From Chloroflexota bacterium (GTDB lineage: Bacteria > Chloroflexota > Dehalococcoidia > Lucifugimonadales > UBA3495), in assembly GCA_009840135.1 (NCBI GenBank), contig VXOH01000011.1, positions 1 to 50,117 of the forward strand: 50,117 nucleotides of DNA, given 5' to 3'. The notes under the pieces are model-generated. The model ran no database searches. It had not been told where the DNA came from and worked only from the letters and a program-made list of their open reading frames with translations. The translations under genes and the position numbers were made by a program. Shown here piece after piece: positions 1 to 7,164 of the stretch. Position 1 is the stretch's first letter, and the number at the start of each line of letters is the position of its first letter.

Positions 1-1
1 G

Positions 2-1459
2 ACCTACCTCGCTCCCGTGACGGCGGTGCTGGCAAAGAAGGCCGGCCGTCCGGTGAAAATCGCCATGAGCCGCACGGAGGTATTCGTCGGCAGCGGTCCG
101 GCCTCCGCCACCTACATGCGGGTGAAAATAGGGGCAAAGCGGGACGGCACCATGACCGCCGGCCAGGTTTACATGGTCTATGAAGCCGGAGCATTTCCCG
201 GTTCGCCGGTGGGCGGCGGCGCCATAACCAGCTTTGGCTCATACAACCTGGAACACGTGCTGGTGGACGGCTACGATGTGGTGTGCAACAAGCAGAAGGC
301 CCAGTCATACCGGGCCCCCGGACAGCCCCAGGCCGCATTCACCGTCGAATGCGCCATTGACGAACTGGCCGAGGAACTGGGCATGGACCCCATGGAGCTT
401 CGCCTGAAGAATGCCGTCAAGGAGGGGGACCGCATGCCCAATGGCGTGCCCCATTCCGTTTTCGGCTGCATTGAGCTGGAAGAGGCCATGAAAAACCACC
501 CGCACTACAACGCCCCGTTGGGCGGCCCCAACCGGGGCAGGGGAGTGGCAGTAGCCTTTCGAGCCCAGGGCGGCCAGACTTCATCCGCCACCATCAACGT
601 TAACAGCAACGGGACCATTAACATAATTACGGGCTCGGTGGACATTGGCGGCACCCGGACGGCCATTGCCATGCAGGCCGCCGAGGTACTGGGCATTTCC
701 TCAGAGGATGTGTTCCCCTCGGTGGGAGATACGGACAGCGTGGGTTACACCGCCAACACCGGAGGCAGCCGCACCGCCTTTGATACCGGGCTGGCCGCAA
801 TTTCCGCCGCAGAAGATGTGAAGGAACAAATGAAGAAGCGGGCCGCCCTGCTTTGGGAGGTCGAAGACGAGGACGTGGATTTCCAGGATGGTTCCTTCGT
901 TTGCGCCAAAACGGAAGACAGGCTTACCTTCAAGGAACTGGCCACCAGGCTGATGCGCACCGGCGGCCCGGTCACCTGCTCAGCCTCTGCGGCTTCAACC
1001 GGAGTGGGGCCGATCTTCGCCGGAAACATCTGTGACGTGGAAGTGGACCCGGAGACGGGAAAGGTTGACATTATCCGGTTCACGGCCTTCCTGGACGCCG
1101 GACAGGCGGTCCACCCCAGTTTTGTGGAGGGACAGATCCAGGGAGCCACGGTGCAGGGCATAGGCTGGGCGCTGAACGAAGAGTACTTCTACACGCCCGA
1201 CGGAAACATGGCGAACTCCAGCTTCCTGGACTACCGCATGCCCACAACCCTGGACATGCCCATGATTGACGCGGTCATAATCGAAGTACCCAATCCCCGC
1301 CATCCCTTCGGCCTGCGGGGCGTTGGAGAGGGTCCAATAATTCCGCCGTTGGCAGCGGTTGCCAATGCCGTTTACCACGCCACCGGCGCCCGGGTCCGCA
1401 AGCTGCCCATTACCCCCGGGGCAGTGCTGGAGGCCATAGCGGAGAAGAACGGGGAGTAA
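2..1459 (+). CDS. Xanthine dehydrogenase family protein, molybdopterin-binding large subunit (5' truncated)
   Basis: This is the C-terminal 485 residues of a molybdenum hydroxylase large subunit (xanthine dehydrogenase/CO dehydrogenase large-subunit family); the gene begins before the window, and the reading frame is open from base 2. Such subunits bind the Mo-pterin cofactor and hydroxylate heterocycles or aldehydes using water. Visible marks are the YRAPGQPQ motif near residue 103 and the GVGEGP motif with the conserved catalytic Glu at about residue 443, followed by the usual C-terminal PPLAAVANAVYHATG helix. The CO dehydrogenase active-site loop AYRCSFR is not seen (VAFRAQGG occurs instead), so CO oxidation is not supported. 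The substrate cannot be told. The Moco biosynthesis genes moaA and moaC lie 37 kb downstream. A hairpin terminator follows the gene. Confidence 0.9.
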   Translation, partial: TYLAPVTAVLAKKAGRPVKIAMSRTEVFVGSGPASATYMRVKIGAKRDGTMTAGQVYMVYEAGAFPGSPVGGGAITSFGSYNLEHVLVDGYDVVCNKQKAQSYRAPGQPQAAFTVECAIDELAEELGMDPMELRLKNAVKEGDRMPNGVPHSVFGCIELEEAMKNHPHYNAPLGGPNRGRGVAVAFRAQGGQTSSATINVNSNGTINIITGSVDIGGTRTAIAMQAAEVLGISSEDVFPSVGDTDSVGYTANTGGSRTAFDTGLAAISAAEDVKEQMKKRAALLWEVEDEDVDFQDGSFVCAKTEDRLTFKELATRLMRTGGPVTCSASAASTGVGPIFAGNICDVEVDPETGKVDIIRFTAFLDAGQAVHPSFVEGQIQGATVQGIGWALNEEYFYTPDGNMANSSFLDYRMPTTLDMPMIDAVIIEVPNPRHPFGLRGVGEGPIIPPLAAVANAVYHATGARVRKLPITPGAVLEAIAEKNGE

Positions 1460-1511
1460 ATTTTCCCAAGGCCAACCGGGGAACAGAATCCTGGCAAACT
1501 TTTACGGTAGG

Positions 1512-1530
1512 GGCAGCCCTCGTGGCTGCC
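1512..1530. repeat. GGCAGCC/GGCTGCC hairpin
   Basis: A 7-bp perfect inverted repeat (GGCAGCC, loop CTCGT, GGCTGCC) lies between the converging first two genes. There is no T-tract, so it is not a typical intrinsic terminator. It may be a small dispersed palindromic repeat. Confidence 0.4.
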
Positions 1531-1570
1531 GTTCTCCTTAGGGCGACGCCTTTCAAGGGGGACAAATGAA

Positions 1571-1597
1571 AAGGGCGGGCTTTGTGGCCCGCCCCTT
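1571..1597. terminator. Intergenic hairpin terminator between convergent genes
   Basis: An 8-bp perfect GC stem (GGGCGGGC, loop TTTGTG, GCCCGCCC) flanked by AA on the left and CTT on the right lies between the stop of the molybdenum hydroxylase gene and the stop of the convergent hydrolase gene. It can serve both strands. The same GGGCGGG-type stem recurs at 48919-48938 between another convergent pair. Confidence 0.7.
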
Positions 1598-1630
1598 ACT
1601 GATTTGCATCCTGCTCCAGAACCGGTCTTC

Positions 1631-2524
1631 CTAGCCCACCTTAACCGGCTCCATAGCTTCCACTTTGGCGATAAACTCCAACAACTGCGCCGCATAGAAG
1701 GTGGCTTTCATGTGGTAGCGATTGGTGGCGGCTATTCCCGGGAAGGTGTGGTCGTGCTGGCCGATGATGTCCCACTCTTCATGCGTCCACGCCGAGGGGC
1801 GTAGCTCCGAGTTGGGTATCAGGCGGTGGGCCGTCTCCGCCGCCGACTTGTGATGAACTTCGTCAGGGGTGTTGCCTTCAAACAGGACCACCGGGCAGCT
1901 AATCCCGGACAACTGCTCCTCGGTAATTTCACTCACCGGGTTGGGCACCGAATACGCTTCCCGCCAGCGCGACATTACCGCGATGAACTCGGCCGGGTCC
2001 TGAGATAACAGCGTCTCCCGGTTGCTCGGGTTGTCCGCAATGCGCTGGGCAAAGTATTCGGTGTCGGCCACAGCCTGCATGCCCCCCTGTCGGGCGGCGT
2101 CAATAAACTGGCCGTAGTAGTTGGGCGCCGTTTCCGCTGCGCTGTTGGGGCCGCCACTGACTTCCCAGACAAATACGGCTTTTACCACTTCAGGCCGTCG
2201 CACGGCGAGGGTCAGGCTGGTCCGTGACCCCGCGGACCCTCCGGCAACGTAGGCCGGGGCAGCGTCCAGTTGCAGCAGGAGTTCCGCCATTTCCTCGGCC
2301 CAATGGTGTTGCTCCGAAAGTTCCCCTCCGATTACCACGTCCGATTTTCCACAGTTGCGGCGGTCGTGGAGAATTACGCGGTGTTGGCCGGACAGCAGGG
2401 CGGCGATGGGCCGCAAACCATTGGTGTCGTTCCGGCCGCCCGGAGTGAGAATTATGGCCGGCCCCGTCCTGGGGCCGTGGTCTTCGTAATAGAGATTAAT
2501 GCCATTGACGCTGGCGTAAGGCAT
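1631..2524 (-). CDS. Alpha/beta hydrolase
   Basis: A 297-residue alpha/beta hydrolase fold protein, probably cytosolic, since no signal peptide is seen. The oxyanion strand and HDRRNCGKSD segment (about 53-62, the family RGxGxSD) lead to the nucleophile elbow GGSAGS, with Ser97 as the likely nucleophile. An acidic residue in the FEGNTPDEVHH segment (Asp221) and a His near residues 258-260 are candidates for the rest of the triad. The family includes epoxide hydrolases, haloperoxidases and ester or C-C bond hydrolases, and the sequence does not separate them. It converges on the molybdenum hydroxylase gene and runs in the same direction as the nitroreductase gene upstream, 45 bp away, so the two may be cotranscribed. 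Confidence 0.85.
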   Translation of the reverse strand: MPYASVNGINLYYEDHGPRTGPAIILTPGGRNDTNGLRPIAALLSGQHRVILHDRRNCGKSDVVIGGELSEQHHWAEEMAELLLQLDAAPAYVAGGSAGSRTSLTLAVRRPEVVKAVFVWEVSGGPNSAAETAPNYYGQFIDAARQGGMQAVADTEYFAQRIADNPSNRETLLSQDPAEFIAVMSRWREAYSVPNPVSEITEEQLSGISCPVVLFEGNTPDEVHHKSAAETAHRLIPNSELRPSAWTHEEWDIIGQHDHTFPGIAATNRYHMKATFYAAQLLEFIAKVEAMEPVKVG

Positions 2525-2569
2525 GCTGTTCCTCCAATACTTGCGAGCAGACTTTACCGACTGGTGGGG

Positions 2570-3097
2570 TTACCCAATGGCGTAGGGAACGCCAAACTTC
2601 TCTCGGTGCGCTATCTCTTCCATGGGTTTGCGGGGTACGCTGGGACGCCCCGAAGGTTGGCCCGTTCGGTAGCCATAGGGCATTAAGGTTATAAGGTGGT
2701 AGTCGGATGGGATACCCAAGACTTCCTTCACCGCTACCTGTTGTTCCTCGGCTCTCACCCCGACGAAACAGGTCCCAAGGCCTTCATCCCAGGCCACCAG
2801 TTCCATCTGCTGCAGGGCTCTGCCCGCGTCCAGCTGGGGGCGGGGAGCGTCCGGCAACATAACTATGGCAAAAATAAGGGGAGCGTCCGCAATAAAAGGC
2901 CCCTGGGTGGCTATCTCGGCCAGCCGGGCTATGGTGGCCTTATCAGTTACTACAACGAAGTTCCACGGCTGGGAATTGCTCGAACTGGGCGCCCACCGGC
3001 CCGCCCGCAAAATCTTCCTGATGACTCTTTCGGGGACAGGGTCAGGCTTGTATTGCCTGACCGTCCGGCGGGAACGTATGCAATCGTAAACTTCCAT
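2570..3097 (-). CDS. Nitroreductase family protein (FMN-dependent)
   Basis: A 175-residue protein of the nitroreductase fold. These are FMN enzymes that reduce nitro compounds, quinones or flavins with NAD(P)H. Support comes from the N-terminal SRRTVRQY motif (residues 9-16) that contacts the FMN phosphate, the WAPSSSNSQPWNF segment (about 35-47) typical of the family, and a GLGTC segment near residue 107. The length fits a single-domain member. It is divergent from the selenocysteine peroxiredoxin gene, with about 200 bp between the two starts. The substrate is not predictable; some members act as dehalogenases or BluB-like enzymes, but their diagnostic features are not seen. Confidence 0.88.
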   Translation of the reverse strand: MEVYDCIRSRRTVRQYKPDPVPERVIRKILRAGRWAPSSSNSQPWNFVVVTDKATIARLAEIATQGPFIADAPLIFAIVMLPDAPRPQLDAGRALQQMELVAWDEGLGTCFVGVRAEEQQVAVKEVLGIPSDYHLITLMPYGYRTGQPSGRPSVPRKPMEEIAHREKFGVPYAIG

Positions 3098-3216
3098 ATT
3101 TCCTCATCTCCTCCGGTAAGCTTGAAAAGACTATCCGGTTGGACTGCATTATGGCATGGAGCCGCCGCTATGGGTAGATACCGGAGATATGGCCAATCCA
3201 GCTGGTCGGCCCGTTA

Positions 3217-3243
3217 CTGACAGGTTGTCTTATGGAGTATAAT
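3217..3243 (+). promoter_or_regulatory. Putative promoter of the peroxiredoxin gene
   Basis: A perfect TATAAT -10 (3238-3243) is preceded by CTGACA (3217-3222) with a short 15-bp spacer. An alternative -35, TTACTG at 3214, gives 18 bp. The start codon is about 50 bp downstream. Confidence 0.5.
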
Positions 3244-3295
3244 CAGGCCGTCCCGCCTTTGGGAGCGGAGCCCTACAATCGAACCGAGGTGATTT

Positions 3296-3760
3296 ATGCC
3301 AGCAGAAATTGGCGACGTTGCGCCTGACTTCAAGCTGCCTTCAGTAAGCGAGGGCGACTTTACGCTTAGCCAGTTCAAGGGCGACAAGAGGGTGGTGCTT
3401 TCCTTCCACGTCTTTGACTTTACATCTGGTTGAACGACGCAAGCTACCTCTTTCCGGTCCTTTCACGACCGGTTTCAAGAGTCGAATGCCCAGGTGCTGG
3501 GCATCAGCTGCGATCACATAGCCGCTCACCGGGCCTGGAGTACGGCCATGGGGGGACTGCCGTATCCGGAACTCTCCGACTGGCACCCCAAGGGTGAAGT
3601 TACTACCGCCTACGGATTGTGGAACGAGGAGAGGGGGGCCGGGACCAGGGCCGTCATCATCGTGGACAAGGATGGCGTTGTGCGTTTCCGGGAGACCTAC
3701 GCTCCTGGAACCCTGCCGGACCCGGAGTCGGTGCTGGCGGAATTGAACAAACTGGATTAA
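3296..3760 (+). CDS. Selenocysteine-containing peroxiredoxin (in-frame UGA at 3431-3433)
   Basis: Read through one in-frame TGA, this is a complete 154-residue AhpC/TSA-family peroxiredoxin. It starts at ATG 3296 behind a GAGGTGA ribosome site. Peroxiredoxins reduce peroxides through a peroxidatic Cys in a T-x-x-C motif. Here the motif reads DFTSG then UGA, so residue 46 would be selenocysteine (T43-x-x-U46). The N-terminal VAPDFKLPSV strand and the later IIVDKDGVV and TYAPGTLPDPESVL segments are family-typical and continue in the same frame on both sides of the UGA. A hairpin sits 26 nt after the UGA. Cys72 (GISC) is the only other cysteine, so the resolving thiol may come from a partner. 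Known of the family: Sec-peroxiredoxins exist in some anaerobes and marine bacteria. Without Sec insertion only a 45-residue fragment would form. A sequencing error is the main alternative. Confidence 0.85.
3448..3481 (+). promoter_or_regulatory. Candidate bacterial SECIS hairpin of the peroxiredoxin
   Basis: The 6-bp perfect stem CCGGTC (3454-3459) with GACCGG (3467-3472) closes a 7-nt loop. An outer 5-bp stem CTCTT (3448-3452) with AAGAG (3477-3481) extends it across a small internal loop. The apical loop begins 26 nt after the UGA, inside the 16-37 nt range described for bacterial SECIS elements. A G in the first two loop positions, often required by the model, is absent. Confidence 0.6.
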
Positions 3761-3804
3761 CGCGAAGGATTCCTTCCTGGATCCGGGCATGTCCAAAAGA
3801 AAGA

Positions 3805-3833
3805 GGGGGCGAGAAAAACTCGCCCCCCTTTTT
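3805..3833. terminator. Intrinsic terminator after the peroxiredoxin gene
   Basis: A 9-bp perfect stem (GGGGGCGAG, loop AAAAA, CTCGCCCCC) is followed by CTTTTTC on the plus strand and by a U-rich stretch on the minus strand. It probably serves both the peroxiredoxin gene and the convergent greA-like gene. Confidence 0.88.
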
Positions 3834-3905
3834 CTTGCCGAATCTGTTTCCTTTTGGCACCCGCTCTGATGCGGCGCAGCAGAAGCCAGGAGTTTAGTCC
3901 GAGCG

Positions 3906-4790
3906 CTAGGCTCCGATTTTTTCGATCAGGTAGCTTAGGGTGCCCTTGGGAACAGTGATTTCCACGGTGTCGCCCACGGAGTGGTCCAGAAGGGCCTGGC
4001 CAACAGGGGAAACGGTAGAGATCTTGCCCGAAGAAACATCGGCTTCCCGCTTGTCCACCAGGATGTAGTTTATGCGCTTGCCCGAAGCCACGTCCTTGAT
4101 TGTAATATTGCTGCCAACCACTATCCGTTTGCCGGCGTTGGCCTGAGCCTCTCCGGACAGTATCTGGGCATTGGCAACCTCTGACTCAAGCTCCCGAATC
4201 TTCGCCGCAACGAAACCCTGCCGCTCCTTGGCCGCGTCCAGGGGTGCGTTCTCCCGAAAATCCTTGCCGGCCATTGCTTCCTTCACTTCCTGGTCGGCCT
4301 TGACTTTCTCATCCTTGTACTTATCCAGCTCCGCCAGCAGCCGGTTGTAGCCTTCTTCACTCAACCGGGGACCGCTGGCCTGCCCATTGGCAGCCGTCCC
4401 CTGGCGTCCGGAAGCGGTGCGGCGGGACCTGCTGGCACGCAAATGGACGGAGAGGTTAACTTCCGTCCATTCAATCTTTCTCAGAAAAACGAGAAACTCC
4501 TTGACCGGGGTGAGGCGCTTCTGCGCGTCGGCGCCCCGCTGGGAGAATTCCCTGGCATAGTCCTCAACCAGGCTGGGGGACAGGTCATCAACCTTGCGGT
4601 CTCGGCCATACCAGTCTATGAAGCGGATTATCTCCTGATGCCCTTCCATAGACCGCTTGGAGCTCTTGCCGCTCTTCTTGTCAGCTACAAACTTCCCCAG
4701 GGCATCGTGCAGGTTGGACGGCCCTTCGGATACTGAGGTCACATCGGGAGCGACCGCGGTATCCGCGGCAGAATTGTTGGGCGTAACCAA
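3906..4790 (-). CDS. GreA-family transcription factor with integrase-like N-terminal domain
   Basis: A 294-residue protein, nearly twice the usual GreA length (about 158). Residues 143-212 form the GreA coiled coil (LSEEGYNRLLAELDKYKDE to AAKERQGF), and 218-294 the FKBP-like domain with the SPVGQALL and VGDTVEITVPKG segments. GreA rescues backtracked RNA polymerase by inserting the coil tip into the secondary channel. At the tip the acidic pair is kept (Asp177, Glu180 in GKDFRENAP), although the surrounding LSENAE is altered. Residues about 27-120 resemble the SAM-like core-binding domain of tyrosine recombinases (LHDALGKFVADKK, VKEFLVFLRK), followed by a basic linker. No recombinase catalytic domain is present, so DNA binding is an inference. 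It starts at TTG behind GGAGG with an 8-base spacing. Confidence 0.8.
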   Translation of the reverse strand: MVTPNNSAADTAVAPDVTSVSEGPSNLHDALGKFVADKKSGKSSKRSMEGHQEIIRFIDWYGRDRKVDDLSPSLVEDYAREFSQRGADAQKRLTPVKEFLVFLRKIEWTEVNLSVHLRASRSRRTASGRQGTAANGQASGPRLSEEGYNRLLAELDKYKDEKVKADQEVKEAMAGKDFRENAPLDAAKERQGFVAAKIRELESEVANAQILSGEAQANAGKRIVVGSNITIKDVASGKRINYILVDKREADVSSGKISTVSPVGQALLDHSVGDTVEITVPKGTLSYLIEKIGA

Positions 4791-5400
4791 GGTTGGTACC
4801 TCCTTCAGCCTTTTGGGGCAGTTGCAGGCGGGGAACTGGTTGGGGCCCGCCTATGTCTCACTCGACAAAAAATCAAAAGCTCTCCTGAATTCAGAAGAGC
4901 TCATGCGTAAGAATGCCTCAAACCGCTCCGCCACAGGGAACAGCGCCGTGGGAGCAAGAGAACGATCGAGCGGTCAATAAGAGACAGGGAAAGACTGATA
5001 CAGATCGAATGGAATCAAACTCGGGTTCCATCCCTTCATACCCTTCAAGGGCCGATCTCGGCGAAGCACGGAACCCAGAGAAATGCGGGTGTTCCTTCAC
5101 AGCCCTCAAGTCCTTGAAACAGAGTCTAAAATTGATGGAAAGAGGGCTATCCCTCGACCCATGCTCATGGTATCAGCAATTCTCGGCACTGGCAATTGCG
5201 GTACGCGATGCAGGCGATTTTGGAGTAGTTCGATCACCTCCCAATAAAGGAAAGGGATCCACCTGACTGGCAAGAACCCTCGTCACATTTCTTGCCTTCA
5301 AGGCCTCTGCGATAAACCGCAAAGGGTTGCAATCTCCTTTCCGGTACCCACCCGCGGATGGCCAGAACACGGAAATTGCAGCGGTTGGGCGGCCAGCGAA
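4791..5400. other. Long region without a recognisable gene
   Basis: No convincing coding region is seen. Short open frames on both strands lack family resemblance or ribosome sites. Two things stand out: a strong leftward terminator at 4866-4901, which implies a leftward transcript ending before the greA-like gene, and the promoter of the quinone oxidoreductase at the right edge. No tmRNA, RNase P or SRP RNA signature was found. A decayed gene or an unrecognised leftward RNA are both possible. Confidence 0.4.
4866..4901 (-). terminator. Intrinsic terminator for leftward transcription
   Basis: Read on the minus strand, a 10-bp stem (AGCTCTTCTG with CAGGAGAGCT, one G-U pair, loop AATT) is followed by TTTGATTTTTTG. 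The pairing is better on the minus than on the plus strand. No recognised minus-strand gene lies just upstream of it. Confidence 0.65.
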
Positions 5401-5409
5401 TGTTATACT
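5401..5409 (+). promoter_or_regulatory. Extended -10 promoter of the quinone oxidoreductase gene
   Basis: The sequence TGTTATACT is an extended -10 (TG-n-TATACT) about 68 bp before the ATG at 5477. No good -35 is seen, which is usual for extended -10 promoters. Confidence 0.5.
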
Positions 5410-5476
5410 ACGGCGGCAGTTGGCCCACCTTTGAAGAGGGCCGGAACAATAGGGAAGGTCGCAGGAAGGAGCAACA

Positions 5477-6445
5477 ATGAAAGCAGTACAGATAGAGGAA
5501 TTCGGCGGCCCCGAGGTAATGCAGTACCGGGATGTCGCAGACCCCACTCCGGGCGAAACCGACGCCCTGGTTGAAATCCAGGCTGTGGGAGTGAATTTTA
5601 CGGACATTTACAGCCGGGCAGGGATTAATCCGGGGCCTCCGCTTCCCCGCATAATTGGCGTTGAAGGGGCCGGGGTGGTGCGCTCGGTAGGCTCCGGCGT
5701 CACCGATCTGAAGGAAGGGGACGTGGTGGCCTACAGCAGCAACCAGGGTTCCTATGCGGAACAGGCCGTGGTCCCGGCAAATCGGCTGGTGAAGATGCCG
5801 GAGGGACTGGGAGCCCGGGAGGGGGCGGCGGTGATGCTGCAGGGAATGACTGCCCATTACCTGTGCCATTCGACCTACGCAGTCCAGCCCGGCGACAAGG
5901 TGCTGGTTCACGCGGGAGCAGGCGGGGTTGGACTCCTGCTGATCCAGATGGTCAAGAGGCTGGGAGGCTATGTTTTTTCCACGGTTTCCACGGAGGAGAA
6001 GGCGGACCTGGCCCGAGGGGCCGGAGCCGACCACGTTATTCTCTACACCCAGGAAGACTTCGCCGAGGTCATTAAGGAAGCCACCGGTGGGTCAGGGCTC
6101 CAGGCCGTGTACGACGCAGTGGGACTGACCACCTTCGACAAGAGCATAAGCTGCCTGGCCCGGCGGGGCTACATGGTGCTCTACGGCCAGGCCAGCGGAG
6201 TGGTGCCTCCCATGGACCCCCGGGTACTTGGCAACGGTTCCCTCTTCCTCACCAGGCCGGGGCTGGGCGACTATACTGCCACTGCGGAGGAACTGAGGCA
6301 GCGGGCAGGAGACGTGCTGGGCTGGGTCCTGTCGGGAGAGTTGAAGCTGCGGGTTGAGCACGTCTTCCCATTGTCTGAGGCCGCTGAGGCGCACACTCAG
6401 CTGGCGTCTCGCGCCACCACGGGAAAGCTCTTGCTGATTCCCTAG
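5477..6445 (+). CDS. Zinc-independent quinone oxidoreductase (MDR family)
   Basis: A 322-residue medium-chain reductase of the zeta-crystallin/QOR type, which reduces quinones or enones with NADPH. The N-terminal GroES-like domain starts MKAVQIEEFGGPEV. The Rossmann domain carries the nucleotide motif AGAGGVG at 146-152, and the conserved IIGVEGAG segment is at 59-66. The cysteine cluster that binds zinc in alcohol dehydrogenases is absent. The length matches the family. The ATG follows an AAGGAGC ribosome site 8 bases away. Its TAG stop is part of a CTAG tetranucleotide at which a 149-bp repeat element begins, so the element may have inserted at this stop codon without harming the gene. Confidence 0.92.
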   Translation: MKAVQIEEFGGPEVMQYRDVADPTPGETDALVEIQAVGVNFTDIYSRAGINPGPPLPRIIGVEGAGVVRSVGSGVTDLKEGDVVAYSSNQGSYAEQAVVPANRLVKMPEGLGAREGAAVMLQGMTAHYLCHSTYAVQPGDKVLVHAGAGGVGLLLIQMVKRLGGYVFSTVSTEEKADLARGAGADHVILYTQEDFAEVIKEATGGSGLQAVYDAVGLTTFDKSISCLARRGYMVLYGQASGVVPPMDPRVLGNGSLFLTRPGLGDYTATAEELRQRAGDVLGWVLSGELKLRVEHVFPLSEAAEAHTQLASRATTGKLLLIP

Positions 6446-6590
6446 TAAGCCATTCCTCCGGAGGCGGATTTTGACTTTTGGAACAGGAGTCCGTTCGTGG
6501 TGAGCTTGCCTAACCACGAATGGGCGGCCCTTCGACAAACTCATGGTGAGCGGAACACAACCCATCATTTCAAAGTTGTTGGACCATTAG
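6442..6590 (+). repeat. MITE-like repeat family 2, copy 1
   Basis: This 149-bp element aligns along its length with the reverse complement of 45661-45802. Its core carries the modules CCGTTCGTGGTGAGCTTG and GGCCCTTCGACA, also found at 42668-42735. The left end is the CTAG holding the stop codon of the quinone oxidoreductase gene, and the right end is a degenerate TTAG (6587-6590). The ends are imperfect inverted repeats. No reading frame is inside. Confidence 0.7.
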
Positions 6591-6716
6591 TCGCAGCAGC
6601 AAACCGCCTGAGCGAGAACGCTCCGGGCAAAAATTGCCGGGTCTGACCCTTGCGGCTGCCCTGGCATCAGGAAGGGGAAATCTCCGGCTTGCGCTCTCGA
6701 GGTCTCCCGGCAGTCG

Positions 6717-6745
6717 TTGACCCTAAAGGCCGGGATACATATACT
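6717..6745 (+). promoter_or_regulatory. Promoter of the SufT-like/Mrp-like gene pair
   Basis: TTGACC (6717-6722) and TATACT (6740-6745) are separated by 17 bp, a near-consensus sigma-70 promoter. The ATG lies about 30 bp past the -10, giving a short leader with the GAGGAG ribosome site. Confidence 0.75.
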
Positions 6746-6775
6746 GAAATCAGTTCAAGACTTCGAGGAGGCGCC

Positions 6776-7084
6776 ATGCCGACCGACGTATCGCAAGAAG
6801 AGGTTTACCAGGCTCTGAAGACCGTTTACGACCCGGAGATTCCCGTAAATGTCGTTGACCTGGGTCTGATTTATGATGTCCAGGTTACCGACGAGAATAA
6901 CGTCTTTGTCCAAATGACGCTCACGTTCCCCGGCTGCGGTATGGGGCCGCATATCGCCCAACAGGCAGAGTGGGCGATCCAGGACCTGGATGGCGTGGAG
7001 GAAGTGGAAATCGAGCTGACCTTCGACCCGCCCTGGTCCCCGGAGATGATCAGCGAAGAAGCCCGAATGATGCTTGGCATTTAG
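6776..7084 (+). CDS. SufT/MIP18-like (DUF59) iron-sulfur cluster assembly protein
   Basis: A 102-residue single-domain DUF59 protein. The family acts in iron-sulfur cluster maturation (SufT, eukaryotic MIP18) and also occurs in PaaD. Conserved marks are DPEIPVNVVDLGLIY (19-33), the GCGM motif with Cys54 and the PPWSPE motif at 85-90. An in-frame GTG at 6650 lies upstream, but the ATG at 6776 is chosen because GAGGAG sits 5 bases before it and a good promoter lies between the two. The Mrp-like ATPase gene follows 80 bp downstream, a typical pairing for cluster carriers. The lone domain and absence of paa genes argue against PaaD. Confidence 0.88.
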   Translation: MPTDVSQEEVYQALKTVYDPEIPVNVVDLGLIYDVQVTDENNVFVQMTLTFPGCGMGPHIAQQAEWAIQDLDGVEEVEIELTFDPPWSPEMISEEARMMLGI

Positions 7085-7164
7085 TACTTGCCAATCCCCG
7101 TTCTTGGCAACCCCGGGAAACCGCAAGACCACGAATAACAGATCGGCCCAAGCCGGGAGGAAAT

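Noticed and set aside
5232..5241. GATCACCTCC resembling the 3' end of 16S rRNA
   Set aside because: Only about ten bases match; the sequence before it does not resemble 16S rRNA.
4902..5250. Degraded transposase on the minus strand
   Set aside because: A few fragments look vaguely transposase-like, but they need several frame changes and no clear motif is present.
4913..5266. Possible plus-strand protein of 117 residues
   Set aside because: No family resemblance, no ribosome site, biased composition.
6650..6775. GTG 6650 as the start of the SufT-like gene
   Set aside because: The added residues are not conserved and the region holds a TTGACC/TATACT promoter and a GAGGAG site for ATG 6776.
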